NCBI GenBank assembly: GCA_013330975.1
Contig: DUHG01000117.1
Coordinates: forward strand, 15,579 to 23,228
Length of the DNA stretch: 7,650 bases
Origin: Candidatus Bathyarchaeota archaeon
Lineage (GTDB): Archaea > Thermoproteota > Bathyarchaeia > Bathyarchaeales > Bathycorpusculaceae
Direction: 5' to 3'
Shown: one piece after another, positions 1 to 6,332 of the stretch
Layout of the letters: each line of letters starts with the position of its first letter
Position numbering within the stretch: position 1 is the first letter of the stretch
Made by a program: the position numbers and the translations under genes
Notes under the pieces: generated by a model
Told to the model about the DNA's origin: nothing
The model's database searches: none
What the model saw: the letters and a program-made list of their open reading frames with translations, nothing else

Positions 1-2604
1 GAGAGGCGCCAGCAGTCTAGACTTACACAGCTCACATTCAGGTTGGGCTGGTAGATTTTTGACTTTTGTCTCTTTTGTCCATTCGCCACAGTTCATGCAG
101 AGGAGCGTCGTGTTTCTCGCATTAACCGCCATTTTCATTCTATCTATGTTACTGAGCAGAATGGCTTCTGGAGACATCAATTCCGAAACGTCCGCGAAAG
201 CCGCGAGCATATGGAAGGCGAGTGGTGTTGGCTTTTCTTCTCGGTATATTGTGCTTGCTTTTATCCTTCCTCTTCTAACGAGCCGAAGTATCTCCTTAAC
301 CTTTGAGACATCAGCTTTCTCCAAGAGCGCTTCACGCAGCGTTTCGTCATATATTGGCGTGTCTTTGAACCTTGTTTTCAGCTGACTCTGTCTTTGATAG
401 CTCATTGTTTTTCCACGGGGTAAAACGCCAAATCTTTCAGCTACTGCCTTCATTCGTCCAGCAAACGGGAACTTGGCATCAACATACTTGATCCAAGCGT
501 TGTCAACAGCTTTTGGATCCAGGCCAAAAAGAGTTTCAGGCAATTTTTCCAGCTCTTTTTGCCGCAGGTTTCTATTTGTTTCAATGAGAATTCGATAGCC
601 ATCTGCCCACCAACCAGTTATGATTTCTTGTTCGGAAAGTACCGAATCGAAAATTCCCCCAAAGGTGTGATTGACGATTTCGCCAAAGCAGGCATGTATA
701 ATGAGATACTTTTCAAAGGCTTCGATTACGACCTGTCTTTCGGTGGGTAGTGGCAAACCCTGTTTCAGGTGCTCGTTAATCTCTTCAATGCTTTCAAGCA
801 ATGTTTGGTTGTCTGTTCCAAGCGTCTTGGCAAGTTTCCCTGCAACAACTTTCGCGTTATCTGTTTCTTTAAGCATTTCAGCGATTTTTCGGCGATTCTT
901 TCCCATCTGTTGCGCAAGTTCGAATGGAACTGGTAGCATTTCCCCATCCCATCCTGGAACAGCAGCTGATGGGTCTTCGGACGGAACAACATGTACTCTG
1001 CCTGTTTCTTCTTCAATCTGAACAATGCGCCATACCTTGCCGCGTATTATGAAATTCAAGCCCACTCTTGCGTCCAAGGCCATGAATTCGTCGCCCAGCG
1101 TGCCGATTTTGCGGTCGCTGAGGATGTTTATAACTGGGTAACGTCTTTCGTCAGGAATCATTGACAGGTTGCCGTAGTAGTATTCACGTGTTCTGCGTGT
1201 CTTGACCAAGATTTTGCCTTCTCTGTAGAATCTGATTTTGTTGAGTGTGTCTAAAAAGTGTATTATGTTCTCAAGTTGCTTTTTGTGCAATTTCCGATAA
1301 GGGTACGCTCTGCGTATGACTTTTTCAACTTCGCTAGCAGTGACGATCTCCTTATCCATGACTATTCCTGCTATCTGGTGGGCAAGTACGTCTAGTGCAT
1401 TCTCGTGTAATGACACGTGTTCAATTTTGTTGGTTTTGGCATTCCTCGCTGCTGCAACTGATTCAAGTGTATCTTCCGGGAATGTTGTGACGATTATTCC
1501 CCGCGATGTTCTGTCTAGACTGTGTCCACTTCTTCCAACACGTTGTACTAGACTGTTGACTTGTCGAGGCGACATGTATTGCAACGAAAGATCCACGTTG
1601 CCTATGTCGATACCGAGTTCTAATGTGCTTGTGCAGATTATGGCTTTGATTCTTCCTTTCTTGAATTCATCTTCGATGCTGGTTCTCTCTTCCTTGGATA
1701 GTGAACCATGGTGAACAGCTATGTCAGCGCGGTCAAGTTGGCTGAATCTATGTCCCAGCGTTTCTGCGATCGTTCGACTGTTCACAAAGATTAGCGTAGA
1801 ATTATGAGTGTCTACTAGTTCGACCATTCGTCTTATTCTAGCTGCCCCCTCCGGTGAAGTCCCTATTTCTCCTGCCAGCTCAAAATCCTCTTGCTTGGCA
1901 ATTGGACACTCCACCGTGTAATGATATTTCTTGTCGAGAACTGCCTGTAAGATACTGATTTCCCTGTCTGTTCCAGCAATAAAGCTAGCCACTTCACTTG
2001 GGTTTCCGACGGTTGCCGACAAACCTATTCTTTGAAACCCTTTCTCAGTAATTTCAAAGAGTCTCTCCAGTGCAATAGACAGCTGTATTCCGCGTTTGCT
2101 TGAAGCCAAGTCGTGAACCTCGTCGATTACCACATATTTCACGTGTGCCAAATGCTTGCGCATCTGTGCCCCCGGCAGAATAGCCTGGAGCGTTTCAGGC
2201 GTTGTCAACAGCACTTGTGGAGGCTGACGGGCTTGCTTTCTGCGGATTCTTGTCTCAGTGTCTCCATGTCTCACTTCAACCGAGATATCCAGCTGGTCAG
2301 ACCAGAAGTTCAGGCGTTTTAACATATCTCGGTTCAGGGCACGCAAGGGCGTGATGTAGACTGCTGTGATGCCAACTCTCTCTTGTTCCTCTTGCTGCAA
2401 GAGTTTGGAGAAAACTGGAAGAAGGGCTGCTTCGGTTTTTCCACTTCCGGTTGGCGCAATCAACAGTACATTCTTTCCATCTAATACCTGTGGTATAGCC
2501 ATCGTTTGTGGCAAGGTTGGCTTTCTTAGTCCAAGCGCAGCTAACGCATCTTGAACTGACGGTGGAAGTAGCCCGAAAGCAGAGTACGGTTCTTCGCCAG
2601 GCAT
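1..2604 (-). CDS. lhr: Lhr-family ATP-dependent helicase (superfamily 2), 3' end outside window
   Basis: The minus strand reads without a stop for 868 codons from an ATG at 2604 to the left edge, so the C-terminus is missing. Helicase motifs appear in order: Q-motif-like Q33, Walker A APTGSGKT (50-57), TPLRALNRD (85-93), TTPETLQ (134-140), DEVH (161-164), SAT (196-198), LIFVNSR (271-277), TSTLELGIDIG (325-335) and QRVGRSGH (354-361). A long region of about 500 residues follows, as in Lhr proteins (winged helix, then the DEAD/H-associated domain). Near the visible end a CxxC pair (C836, C839) and a second pair (C857, C860) suggest a zinc ribbon. Lhr proteins are ATP-driven 3'-5' translocases on nucleic acid, linked to repair and RNA handling. 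The frame stays open upstream of 2604, with TTG codons at 2637 and 2619 and a GTG at 2679. The ATG is preferred because the conserved region begins just after it, but no SD precedes it. Family assignment is firm; the aLhr subtype is not resolved. Confidence 0.95.
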   Translation of the reverse strand, partial: MPGEEPYSAFGLLPPSVQDALAALGLRKPTLPQTMAIPQVLDGKNVLLIAPTGSGKTEAALLPVFSKLLQQEEQERVGITAVYITPLRALNRDMLKRLNFWSDQLDISVEVRHGDTETRIRRKQARQPPQVLLTTPETLQAILPGAQMRKHLAHVKYVVIDEVHDLASSKRGIQLSIALERLFEITEKGFQRIGLSATVGNPSEVASFIAGTDREISILQAVLDKKYHYTVECPIAKQEDFELAGEIGTSPEGAARIRRMVELVDTHNSTLIFVNSRTIAETLGHRFSQLDRADIAVHHGSLSKEERTSIEDEFKKGRIKAIICTSTLELGIDIGNVDLSLQYMSPRQVNSLVQRVGRSGHSLDRTSRGIIVTTFPEDTLESVAAARNAKTNKIEHVSLHENALDVLAHQIAGIVMDKEIVTASEVEKVIRRAYPYRKLHKKQLENIIHFLDTLNKIRFYREGKILVKTRRTREYYYGNLSMIPDERRYPVINILSDRKIGTLGDEFMALDARVGLNFIIRGKVWRIVQIEEETGRVHVVPSEDPSAAVPGWDGEMLPVPFELAQQMGKNRRKIAEMLKETDNAKVVAGKLAKTLGTDNQTLLESIEEINEHLKQGLPLPTERQVVIEAFEKYLIIHACFGEIVNHTFGGIFDSVLSEQEIITGWWADGYRILIETNRNLRQKELEKLPETLFGLDPKAVDNAWIKYVDAKFPFAGRMKAVAERFGVLPRGKTMSYQRQSQLKTRFKDTPIYDETLREALLEKADVSKVKEILRLVRRGRIKASTIYREEKPTPLAFHMLAAFADVSELMSPEAILLSNIDRMKMAVNARNTTLLCMNCGEWTKETKVKNLPAQPECELCKSRLLAPL

Positions 2605-2683
2605 AGAATCAAGAGCCAAATCATGAACAAGCAGCAAGAGGTTTTTATTTATTGTCTGAAGCCCAACAGGGTTTTGCACGGAA

Positions 2684-2691
2684 CTTATAAG
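2684..2691. promoter_or_regulatory. Palindromic TATA box between divergent helicase and phosphoribosyltransferase genes
   Basis: CTTATAAG is its own reverse complement, so it can be read as a TATA box on either strand. On the plus strand, transcription would start near 2714, 12 nt before the ATG at 2726, leaving room for the AGGT SD at 2717-2720. On the minus strand the start would fall near 2661, 57 nt before the helicase ATG. A second A/T-rich stretch at 2642-2655 could instead serve the helicase. The plus-strand role is well supported by spacing; the minus-strand role is inferred. Confidence 0.6.
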
Positions 2692-2725
2692 CTCAGTTGA
2701 AGAAATTGAATCAAACAGGTAGTCT

Positions 2726-3322
2726 ATGTTGACATCAAACTCTGGTTTTGAAGTGCCATCATGGAATCAGGTGTATGAAATTCTTCTTGAGTTGGCTGAG
2801 CAAATTCAAGCTGAAGGTTTTAAGCCTGACATGATTGTGGGAATTTCGCGAGGGGGGCTGCTTCCTGCACGCGTTCTATCAGATTTACTTGAAGTTGCCC
2901 GCATCACGAGCGTCGGTGTAGAGTTCTATGTCGGGATTTATGAAACTAACAGTGAACCTTGTTTGACTCAGCAAATACCGCTCAGCATACTTGACCAAAA
3001 AGTACTGCTTGTAGATGATGTTGTAGATACTGGAAAAAGCGCTTTGTTGATAAAAGAATACCTATCTCGACAGGGAGTCAGAGAAATGAGGTTTTTAACC
3101 CTCTACTACAAGCCATGGAGCGGCATTAGACCTGACTTCTATAGCAAAGAGACGAGTGAATGGATCGTTTTTCCTTGGGAAGTGAAGGAGACACTTGTCA
3201 AACTGGAGAAGAATAGCGAAAAATCAAACGAATCACTTGAGAGAGCAATCTCCAGACTCACTGGGTCCGGTGTCAGCAAGGAGCTTGTTGATCGCCTGCT
3301 CAAGTCCCGGTCCAAGCATTGA
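2726..3322 (+). CDS. Purine-type phosphoribosyltransferase (hypoxanthine/xanthine-guanine PRTase-like)
   Basis: This 198-residue protein carries the type I phosphoribosyltransferase signature. The PRPP loop VLLVDDVVDTGKS lies at residues 93-105 with the acidic pair D97-D98, and the pyrophosphate-loop segment GISRGGLLPARV lies at 39-50. The tail motif WIVFPWE (146-152) is typical of the archaeal/bacterial Gpt-like group that transfers a purine base to PRPP to make a nucleoside monophosphate. The last 45 or so residues are charged and helical and go beyond the minimal fold. The ATG at 2726 has an AGGT SD 5 nt upstream and a TATA box at the right distance. A phosphorylase gene follows 75 bp downstream, which supports a nucleotide-salvage role. 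The exact base (hypoxanthine, guanine, xanthine) cannot be read from sequence alone. A T5 run directly after the stop (3324-3328) could terminate some transcripts. Confidence 0.88.
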   Translation: MLTSNSGFEVPSWNQVYEILLELAEQIQAEGFKPDMIVGISRGGLLPARVLSDLLEVARITSVGVEFYVGIYETNSEPCLTQQIPLSILDQKVLLVDDVVDTGKSALLIKEYLSRQGVREMRFLTLYYKPWSGIRPDFYSKETSEWIVFPWEVKETLVKLEKNSEKSNESLERAISRLTGSGVSKELVDRLLKSRSKH

Positions 3323-3387
3323 CTTTTTCTCAGAAGTACCTCAAAGGCTGCCGAAGAATTTATTCCCGATCGCACGTTACTCTAATC

Positions 3388-3391
3388 GGAG
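3388..3391 (+). promoter_or_regulatory. Shine-Dalgarno that fixes a TTG start
   Basis: GGAG, within GGAGATC, sits 6 nt before the TTG at 3398. The next in-frame ATG at 3410 would be 18 nt away, too far for this site. The TTG is therefore the better start. Confidence 0.7.
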
Positions 3392-3397
3392 ATCTTT

Positions 3398-4159
3398 TTG
3401 AAGAAACGCATGCAGCCCCACATAATGTGCGGAATTGGCGATGTAGCCAAGTACATTCTAATTCCTGGCGATCCTCAAAGAGTCAAGACTATTGCCTCTT
3501 TCTTGGATGAAAGCCGAAAGATTGCTGAATACCGTGGCTTCATGACATACACTGGCAGCAAGAACGGAGTTGAGATTTCTGTCTGTTCAACTGGGATAGG
3601 CTGTCCATCGGCGGCGATAGCTGTTGAGGAGCTCTCGCGAATTGGGGCAAAAACTTTTGTTCGGGTTGGCACGACTGGTGCGCTTCAGAGAAATGTGGAA
3701 ATGGGCGACATAGTTGTTGCATCAGCAGCGGTAAGAGGAGACGGGACTTCTAAAATTTACGCGCCGCTTGAGTTTCCAGCCATTGCAAACTTCAATGTGG
3801 TCGCAGCGTTGTTAGACGCAGCACGAAAATCTAAGAAGAAAACCCACTTCGGAGTTGTTCTAAGCACAGATACTTTCTACGGTAATCACGAAAACTTGAA
3901 GCGCTGGAGTAACCTTGGTGTTTTGTCTGTAGAGATGGAAAGTTCCGTGATATTCACGATTGCGGCGCTAAAGAAGCTGCAGGCTGGGGCAATTCTGGTC
4001 GTTGATGGCAATCCGTTTTTGGGAGTTGGCAAAGGCGAATTCGAACCTGGTGAACAAAAAGGCGAATTCGACGCCATCGTTAAGGAAGCAATTGAGGAAG
4101 AAGCAAGGATCGCGATCGATGCAATTCTTATGATTGAGAAGAATGTAAATACGCGTTGA
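3398..4159 (+). CDS. Nucleoside phosphorylase (uridine/purine phosphorylase family)
   Basis: The 253-residue protein matches the hexameric PNP/UDP phosphorylase family, which splits a nucleoside with phosphate into a free base and ribose-1-phosphate. Visible landmarks are ILIPGDPQRV (20-29, phosphate-binding Arg28), STGIGCPSA (64-72), RVGTTGAL (89-96, equivalent to the RIGTTG of E. coli uridine phosphorylase) and VEMES (178-182, ribose-binding Met-Glu). The Q-x-R pyrimidine-recognition pair of E. coli uridine phosphorylase is not evident in the corresponding stretch STDTFYGNHENLKRW (156-170), so uridine specificity should not be assumed. Residues 212-225 contain a duplicated KGEFE/KGEFD motif. 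Length is normal for the family. The start is TTG, chosen because of the SD at 3388. The gene lies 75 bp after the phosphoribosyltransferase and probably belongs to the same salvage unit. Confidence 0.9.
   Translation: MKKRMQPHIMCGIGDVAKYILIPGDPQRVKTIASFLDESRKIAEYRGFMTYTGSKNGVEISVCSTGIGCPSAAIAVEELSRIGAKTFVRVGTTGALQRNVEMGDIVVASAAVRGDGTSKIYAPLEFPAIANFNVVAALLDAARKSKKKTHFGVVLSTDTFYGNHENLKRWSNLGVLSVEMESSVIFTIAALKKLQAGAILVVDGNPFLGVGKGEFEPGEQKGEFDAIVKEAIEEEARIAIDAILMIEKNVNTR
4031..4071 (+). repeat. Pair of 14-bp direct repeats inside the phosphorylase gene
   Basis: AAAGGCGAATTCGA occurs at 4031-4044 and again at 4058-4071, 27 bp apart, so the repeat is in phase (9 codons). It encodes KGEFE and KGEFD. 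This looks like a short tandem duplication in a surface loop after the catalytic core. Confidence 0.8.
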
Positions 4160-4507
4160 AAATGTGGAACTTCAATTCCTCCCAAGGCACCCGTGGTTTT
4201 TGGAGTCCTCGAGCATAGTATACTACATTACACCGAGGCTTCTCTAATTAAATACGGCAGTCAGAGGTTTTCTCGGCATCTTCAACCAACCGACAGGAGC
4301 AACTGCTATTCTTCCGCTTTCAGATCCCAGCCTTCCATTAGACACACAACTGTGGTGGCTTCTGGACAGCTTTGCAGGAAATCGTTGGAGCGTTCCAAAC
4401 AGACTGCTGCTGAGGTGAAAGAAAAGGCGCAGAGGTTCAAAACAGTGAGAAATTGGGAAAACGCTTAAACGTCTTCTGCAGGAGTTGTGAATAGGGGTCA
4501 AGTGAGA
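4160..4507 (+). other. Spacer of about 350 bp, possibly holding a broken small gene
   Basis: No intact gene is convincing here. Two fragments in different frames read like protein. Codons 4248-4418 (56 codons, no ATG/GTG/TTG) give a hydrophobic stretch including DTQLWWLLDSF and end at TGA. An overlapping frame ending at TAA 4466-4468 gives a charged helical tail including AAEVKEKAQRFKTVRNWENA. Joining them needs one frame change near 4380. An A/T-rich TTAAATA at 4249-4255 could be a TATA element. The longer open frame from 4193 has a Ser/Arg/Gln-rich first half that looks non-coding. The evidence for a pseudogene is weak; chance open frames remain possible. Confidence 0.25.
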
Positions 4508-4972
4508 ATGGGAAACAGAACTCTTGTAGCTTATTCGAGCAAAGGAGGAGCGACGAAAGAAACGTCCCAAATAATAGCTAGTGTTCTGAGAGAGGGATAC
4601 AAGTTTGAAGTTGACTTGGTTGATTTAAGAAAGAATTCCGTGGGTCTTGAGGGCTACGTCAATGTCGTTGTTGGCGCTGGAGTTAGAGGCGGAAACGTCT
4701 ATGGCGAGGCTTTAGACTTTCTCAAACAAGACTTTGGCGAGAAAAAGCTCGCTTTCTTTGTTTGCTGCGGTGGAGCTGGTGACCCCAAGAGTTACGAAGC
4801 GTCATGCACTCAGTATGTTGCTGGAGTGTTGGCGAACTATCCCAACGTGAAAACTGTGACAACGGAGGCCTTTGGTGGTCGTATGAAACTACTGGGGAAA
4901 ACATTGTTTGACAACGTTGATGAAGAAAAGATCCGTTTGTGGGCTGAAACGCTCGGAAAAAAACTATCATAA
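4508..4972 (+). CDS. Flavodoxin-domain protein, HemG/protoporphyrinogen-oxidase-like
   Basis: This protein of 154 residues has the layout of a short-chain flavodoxin. The FMN phosphate loop YSSKGGATKE is at residues 9-18. The second FMN-contacting loop GAGVRGGNVYGEALDFL (56-72) lines up with the GASIRYG-type segment of E. coli HemG. FFVCCGGAGDP (83-93) and FGGRM (122-126) follow in the positions expected for this family. HemG-like proteins are FMN-dependent oxidoreductases, and the archaeal members are mostly uncharacterised. The protein lacks a membrane segment or signal peptide, so it should be cytoplasmic. The frame extends upstream to GTG at 4502 and GTG at 4487. The GTG at 4487 has GGAG only 2 nt away. 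The ATG at 4508 is preferred because it starts directly before the first beta strand, but the SD (AGGGGT at 4493-4498) is imperfect. The exact substrate is unknown. Confidence 0.85.
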   Translation: MGNRTLVAYSSKGGATKETSQIIASVLREGYKFEVDLVDLRKNSVGLEGYVNVVVGAGVRGGNVYGEALDFLKQDFGEKKLAFFVCCGGAGDPKSYEASCTQYVAGVLANYPNVKTVTTEAFGGRMKLLGKTLFDNVDEEKIRLWAETLGKKLS

Positions 4973-4988
4973 AACATAAGAAGGCTGT

Positions 4989-5159
4989 ATGGCTAGCTCC
5001 AGTGGCAACGCAAGAATTGAAGAACTGATTAATGATGCGTTTTGGCTATTATTCAATTTTGTCCAGACAGACAACATTTCTTGGCGCGCAGAATACCACT
5101 TAATCCGTTGCTTTGCTGGACAGAAGTCATGCGTCTTGACAAATCAGAAATGCATATAA
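4989..5159 (+). CDS. Small hypothetical protein (56 aa)
   Basis: An ATG at 4989 opens 56 codons ending in TAA, 16 bp after the flavodoxin stop. AAGG at 4981-4984 lies 4 nt before the ATG and could act as an SD. The product begins MASSSGNARIEELINDAFW, continues with aromatic and acidic residues, and has three cysteines near its C-terminus (in FAGQKSCVLTNQKC). I do not recognise a family. The close spacing suggests translation from the flavodoxin mRNA. The stop codon lies inside the predicted TATA box of the next gene, so the two functions share the same bases. It could also be a chance frame; composition is protein-like but the length is too short to be sure. Confidence 0.4.
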   Translation: MASSSGNARIEELINDAFWLLFNFVQTDNISWRAEYHLIRCFAGQKSCVLTNQKCI

Positions 5160-5160
5160 G
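5154..5160 (+). promoter_or_regulatory. TATA box of a leaderless gene
   Basis: ATATAAG is centred about 27-28 nt before the ATG at 5185. In archaea this spacing places the first transcribed base at or next to the start codon. There is no SD before that ATG, which agrees with a leaderless mRNA. Confidence 0.65.
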
Positions 5161-5184
5161 TAAATCCCTCGGAATGTCTATTGT

Positions 5185-5406
5185 ATGAATAAACACCAGA
5201 AAAAGGATGTTTCTTCAGAAATAGCTCCTTATTGCGTTTGTTCTAGATGCGGTTTAAAAGTGCCTTACATTTCACGCCGGTACATCGCGGTAGAAGACAA
5301 GAACAGCAATGTGGTCTATTTTGGAAAGCCAACAAAGTTGATAGACCTCTGTGTCGAATGCCTTAAAGAAATCTATTCTGATCAGCAAGTCAAGACACTA
5401 GCCTAG
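5185..5406 (+). CDS. Small zinc-binding (zinc-ribbon-like) protein
   Basis: The 73-residue product has two knuckle-like cysteine pairs, C19-x2-C22 in CVCSRCG and C56-x2-C59 in LCVECL, plus an extra C17. A beta-rich middle (RRYIAVEDKNSNVVYFG) separates them. Four cysteines at this spacing usually bind one Zn2+ and form a ribbon, often in nucleic-acid-binding or adaptor proteins. No enzyme motif, membrane segment or signal is present. The gene appears to be leaderless: the TATA box is 27 nt upstream and no SD is seen. It follows the flavodoxin and the small ORF but has its own promoter. I do not recognise a named family. Zinc binding is inferred from the cysteines. Confidence 0.75.
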   Translation: MNKHQKKDVSSEIAPYCVCSRCGLKVPYISRRYIAVEDKNSNVVYFGKPTKLIDLCVECLKEIYSDQQVKTLA

Positions 5407-5515
5407 ATTGAACACTCTTCCCAATCCTTTAATGCCATTTTCCGGAAACTGGGCTTCTGTTCTCATTCTTCATTGCTTCAATGGGAAAAGATCTGAGATT
5501 TAAGTCACAAAAAGA

Positions 5516-5677
5516 TTAAGATCTGCAGAAGTCTTGAATTCTGTCGATTATCTCTCTAGCTGTTGTCTCAGTTCCGTAAGGCTTAGGTTGCTCTTTCCAG
5601 TTTTTAACCTCAAAGGCGAACTTTAGCTTTCCATAATCTCAATGTTTATAGCGCAAAACTCCATCTATTGTCTCCAT
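5516..5677 (-). pseudogene. Short coding-like frame interrupted by one in-frame TGA
   Basis: Reading the minus strand from ATG 5677 gives 12 codons (METIDGVLRYKH), then TGA at 5641-5639. The same frame then continues for 40 codons (starting DYGKLKFAFEVKNW, later YGTETTAREIIDRIQDF) to TAA at 5518-5516. The second part has no usable start codon, yet reads like a folded small protein with a C-terminal helix. A CGA-to-TGA change would explain the interruption. This could be a pseudogene, a sequencing or assembly error, or recoding of UGA. I see no SECIS-like hairpin downstream that would argue for selenocysteine. No SD precedes the ATG. Only 24 bp separate it from the divergent membrane gene, so its promoter would lie inside that gene. 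No family is recognised. Confidence 0.5.
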
Positions 5678-5701
5678 TAAAAGATTTCGGGGTAGCAACA
5701 A

Positions 5702-6205
5702 GTGACTGTGCTTAGGAAGGCAGAATTCTGGGCAGCGTCTTCGATAATTATCACAACAATTTGCCTCATGATTGCTGACGTTCAGCGCTGGATTCATTTT
5801 GGCTTTTTCTTCGGTCCCTTTCGCGTCAATCACTGGTTTGTCTGGATAGGCACGCTATACGTAGCCATTGCCGTACCCATAATAGCCACGATGAAAAAAC
5901 GCACGCCTAGCAGATACAAGACTCTTCTCAGAATTCACGTGTTTGGCAATCTGCTAGCTTTTCTTTTGGTTTCTCTTCATTTCGCAGGCCAAATTAGCAG
6001 ACCCGCAACAGCCTATCCCCAGCTCGGCACGGGGCTTGCTCTATACATAATTATGATTTTGCTTGTCGCCACGGGTTTTACCCACAGATTCCAAATAATT
6101 CCTCAAATCAAGTCTGCAACCCGAAAATTCATTCATGTTGGATTGACCTTTTCATTTTACATAATAATAGGCATCCACATATTACATGGATTAGGGCTCA
6201 TATAG
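5702..6205 (+). CDS. Membrane protein with two His-x13-His helices: candidate diheme b-type cytochrome
   Basis: The 167-residue protein has five predicted membrane helices at about residues 9-27, 44-64, 78-96, 108-126 and 143-165. Helix 3 has H79 and H93, and helix 5 has H145 and H159; both pairs are exactly 14 residues apart, as in helices B and D of cytochrome b. Basic loops (KKRTPSRYK at 65-73, and R141-K142) fit an N-in, C-out topology. This makes helices 3 and 5 parallel, so H79 can pair with H145 and H93 with H159. Two stacked hemes could thus carry electrons across the membrane. Extra histidines (H32, H44, H128, H162) are also present. The protein is far shorter than cytochrome b and has no quinone-site signature that I recognise; the nearest analogies are cytochrome b561 or ferric-reductase-like cores. 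The start is GTG 5702 with GGGGT at 5689-5693; GTG 5708 is an alternative. Heme binding is inferred. Confidence 0.75.
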   Translation: MTVLRKAEFWAASSIIITTICLMIADVQRWIHFGFFFGPFRVNHWFVWIGTLYVAIAVPIIATMKKRTPSRYKTLLRIHVFGNLLAFLLVSLHFAGQISRPATAYPQLGTGLALYIIMILLVATGFTHRFQIIPQIKSATRKFIHVGLTFSFYIIIGIHILHGLGLI

Positions 6206-6332
6206 CAAGGTGTGCAATCATTTCGTGATAAAATCCTGTTTCTTGTAACCTTCCCCATTTTCCTCAAATCGAGCTACCTAGCTAAACCAAAATACCACAA
6301 CCAAAACATTGAAATCCACAGTATCATTGGTT
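6206..6332. other. First part of the 6206-6598 spacer, no gene seen
   Basis: This stretch follows the membrane-protein stop and is A/C-rich on the plus strand. No intact plus-strand frame, promoter or RNA gene is visible. On the minus strand a GTG-initiated frame of 44 codons (6412 down to 6278) enters it from the neighbouring inverted-repeat segment and ends here at TAG. It is discussed under that segment. Confidence 0.4.

Noticed and set aside
59..2554. Plus-strand frames of 62-132 codons opposite the helicase
   Set aside because: They lie antisense to an uninterrupted 868-codon helicase frame with all motifs in order, and have no recognisable domains.
4434..4445. GGTTCAAAAC resembling a tRNA T-loop
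   Set aside because: The flanking bases do not form a T-stem and no acceptor, D or anticodon arms are found around it.
4244..4570. 108-codon minus-strand frame
   Set aside because: It overlaps the start of the flavodoxin gene, is rich in Ser/Arg/Leu without any motif, and has the look of an antisense shadow.
5639..5641. TGA read as selenocysteine
   Set aside because: No SECIS-like hairpin is evident after the frame, the context (His-x-Asp-Tyr) is not a known selenoprotein site, and simple mutation is the more economical explanation.
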